Source of the DNA: an uncultured Alistipes sp.
Lineage (GTDB): Bacteria > Bacteroidota > Bacteroidia > Bacteroidales > Rikenellaceae
Assembly: GCA_900769405.1 (NCBI GenBank)
Contig: CAAGGL010000026.1
Coordinates: 1-64,000 of the forward strand
Direction: 5' to 3'
Length of the DNA: 64,000 nucleotides
Below the pieces are notes generated by a model. That model made no database searches, was not told the origin of the DNA, and saw only the letters and a list, made by a program, of their open reading frames with translations. The position numbers and the translations under genes were made by a program. Every line of letters starts with the position of its first letter. Position 1 is the first letter of the stretch. This document shows, in pieces, positions 62,472-64,000 of this stretch.

Positions 62472-63413
62472 CTAAAATTCTGCTATTTTGTTAGTCAATT
62501 CTACAAACTGCTCATCAGTGAACGACAACTGACCGAACATATCGGCGATTGTCTCCTTCTCGACTTGCAAACGGTCGAAGTCCTCCTTACGCGGCAGAAT
62601 CATAATGCCACCAAAATCGACAGCACCCGGGCTGAATACGATCTTTTCGGCCTCGTCCTCCAAGAAGAACTGCGACGGACGGTGCTCGCGACGCGGGAAA
62701 ACTGCTACACGCCACTCGTTCTCGTCCCATACCGTAATAATATTTACCATAGGTTCGGGTTCGCGAACTACAACCTCACCTACGCACTTCATAACCTTCT
62801 CAACAGCTGCGGTCAGCACGTCGCGCTCCTTACCTTCGAGGATCACAACCTTACGAACGTAGTTGTCGATGGTCTTAATCGTCAGATTCTCCGACTTGTA
62901 GAGCACCTTGTCAGCCTTCTTGATCTCCTCCTCAACGGGCATCACACCGCGATCACCTGCCTGGAAGTGGAAGTGGTCGGGAGCCGATGCGCCACACTTG
63001 GGACCGTTGTAGAAGATTGCCCAATCCGACAGATCGTGAGCCAGATCCAACATCTCGCCCATACGCTCAGCGTTCATCATCTGGTCGGTGTGGCTGCTAT
63101 CGGGAATAGTCAGGTGGTTCTTGAAGATGGGGAAGGGGTTGATCAGGATCGTATAACGACCATACTCGATACCCTCCTGCTCTGCGGGACGGTTCTCGCC
63201 GCACAAGAAACAACGACGCTCGGCGATAGTCTTCTTATCAACCTTTGCTGCGGTCGAGCGGATACGACCTGCATTGAAGGTGATGGGCATACGGCAAGCA
63301 TCAAAACGCACTTCGGCGACCTGAACCGAATTCAGGTCGTCGAAGTTACGGCGTGCCATAGGCCACTGCTCCAACTGCGAAGCGAAAAGTTCTTTTACTT
63401 TCTGCTGCAACAT
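62472..63413 (-). CDS. DUF4922 protein, HIT-like nucleotidyl transferase/phosphorylase
   Basis: A 313-residue soluble protein. The motif DHFHFQAG contains HxHxQ, the active-site signature of the galactose-1-phosphate uridylyltransferase and ATP adenylyltransferase branch of the HIT superfamily; CFLCGENRP near residue 95 resembles a metal site. So it may transfer or split nucleoside phosphates of a sugar nucleotide. The substrate is unknown. Its stop is 3 bases from the SpoIID gene, so they are tightly coupled. Confidence 0.8.
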   Translation of the reverse strand: MLQQKVKELFASQLEQWPMARRNFDDLNSVQVAEVRFDACRMPITFNAGRIRSTAAKVDKKTIAERRCFLCGENRPAEQEGIEYGRYTILINPFPIFKNHLTIPDSSHTDQMMNAERMGEMLDLAHDLSDWAIFYNGPKCGASAPDHFHFQAGDRGVMPVEEEIKKADKVLYKSENLTIKTIDNYVRKVVILEGKERDVLTAAVEKVMKCVGEVVVREPEPMVNIITVWDENEWRVAVFPRREHRPSQFFLEDEAEKIVFSPGAVDFGGIMILPRKEDFDRLQVEKETIADMFGQLSFTDEQFVELTNKIAEF

Positions 63414-63419
63414 AGCCTA

Positions 63420-64000
63420 TTAGTTCTTTTTGTTCAAACGCTGACGTGCGTGGAACTCGATGGTACGTACGCGATCCTTGAAGAGGTTATTGCTGTTCTC
63501 CTTCTCGATCGACAGGTTACCGTCCGAGTTGTCCTCCCAACGGCGGCACAAGTACAGAGGCTCGTAGATACGGCCAATCTGGTACTTACGCGAGATCGAC
63601 AATACAACTGCGTAGTCCTCACCGTAGCTGGTGTTAGGCAACTTGATCGAACGCAACATCGGAGTGTAGAATGCACGGGGTGCACCGAAACCGTTGATAC
63701 GCAGACCGTTGTTGCGACCGTTGTCGGGAGTCCACTCGCGGTGATCGATGATGCCCGGGGGCAGCATTTCGAGCTGGAAGTTAACGATCTTGTACGAACC
63801 GATAACTGCACCACACTTCTGCTCGTAGAATGCATCTACAACCTTCTGCAAGGTGTTCTCGTCGATATAGATATCGTCGCTATCGAGCTGCACTGCGAAC
63901 TTACCGCAACGTGCGTCCATAATAGCGCGGTTCCAGCAACCACCGATACCCAGATCCTGACGCTCGGGAATGATGTGAACCAGACGATCGTCAGTAGCAG
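63420..64000 (-). CDS. GT2 family glycosyltransferase (partial, cut by window end)
   Basis: The open frame runs off the window on the minus-strand 5' side, so only the C-terminal 193 residues are seen. The metal-binding motif is VQLDSDDIY, preceded by GIGGCWNRAIMDARCGKFA, the classic GT2 stretch before the DxD. After it, GAVIGSYKIVNFQLEML and GAPRAFYTPML follow. It would transfer a sugar from a nucleotide donor. It lies 6 bases upstream of the DUF4922 gene, the first known gene of this module. Confidence 0.8.
   Translation of the reverse strand, partial: ATDDRLVHIIPERQDLGIGGCWNRAIMDARCGKFAVQLDSDDIYIDENTLQKVVDAFYEQKCGAVIGSYKIVNFQLEMLPPGIIDHREWTPDNGRNNGLRINGFGAPRAFYTPMLRSIKLPNTSYGEDYAVVLSISRKYQIGRIYEPLYLCRRWEDNSDGNLSIEKENSNNLFKDRVRTIEFHARQRLNKKN

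Noticed and set aside
1..64000. tRNA, rRNA, CRISPR arrays, insertion sequences or prophage
   Set aside because: No cloverleaf-like or repeated-spacer pattern, transposase or phage gene was seen in the spacers or coding regions.

Overview
The window is a 64-kb stretch of chromosome from a member of the Bacteroidota, most likely Bacteroidales and probably an Alistipes-like (Rikenellaceae) gut bacterium. The phylum is well supported. The primary sigma factor is short and lacks region 1.1, SecD and SecF are fused, and there are BACON and DUF5689 domains, a TonB-dependent receptor, a nucleoside kinase with an N-terminal TGS-like part, and DUF4199/DUF4293/DUF4922 proteins. Many genes are preceded by the phylum's promoter signature, TTTG (or TTG) about 18-20 bases before TAnnTTTG. 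The genus is inference. I see no rRNA, tRNA, CRISPR array, prophage or insertion sequence, so this is core chromosome with one accessory-looking locus.

Layout. 1-17.6 kb: HAD phosphatase, RNase Z and ribosomal protein S1; a UshA-like surface nucleotidase divergent from a nucleoside kinase; a TetR regulator next to glycine dehydrogenase gcvP; slyD; then convergent cdaA (c-di-AMP synthase), secDF and dnaK. 17.9-28 kb: a small helix-turn-helix-like protein divergent from dnaK; a TetR-TolC-MFP-RND efflux operon ending in a small PII-like gene; the primary sigma factor; a DegP/HtrA protease. 28-38.1 kb: a five-gene minus-strand operon encoding a very large BACON/FN3-like lipoprotein, a DNA/RNA non-specific endonuclease, an exported endonuclease/exonuclease/phosphatase protein, a TonB-dependent receptor and a DUF5689 lipoprotein. 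I read this as a surface system for capturing and degrading extracellular nucleic acid (or another phosphodiester polymer). 38.5-49.8 kb: hpt-queE-divIC, purE-zupT, TspO, a cupin, a Sua5/DUF4199/GT2/DUF4293 operon, and a mutL-rhomboid-phosphohydrolase operon. 49.9-55 kb: grpE-dnaJ divergent from nagA, a class C beta-lactamase-like lipoprotein, and ssb. 55-59.7 kb: M23 peptidase-ispD-PH-like protein-lpxK-purine nucleoside phosphorylase. 59.8-64 kb: an AmpG-like permease, a SpoIID/LytB protein, a DUF4922 protein with an HxHxQ motif, and a GT2 glycosyltransferase cut by the window end.

How the genes work together. Chaperone and stress functions (dnaK, dnaJ, grpE, slyD, htrA, rpoD) are well represented. 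Salvage genes (surface nucleotidase, nucleoside kinase, hpt, purine nucleoside phosphorylase) could in principle use what the nuclease/TonB operon releases. The sites most worth testing are the 17-bp perfect dyad overlapping the gcvP promoter, the terminator-like hairpin inside the start of rnz, the TGNCA-repeat region upstream of dnaK, and the hairpin touching the nuclease start codon. Protein oddities are a MutL whose endonuclease motifs are eroded and a cysteine-rich SlyD tail.
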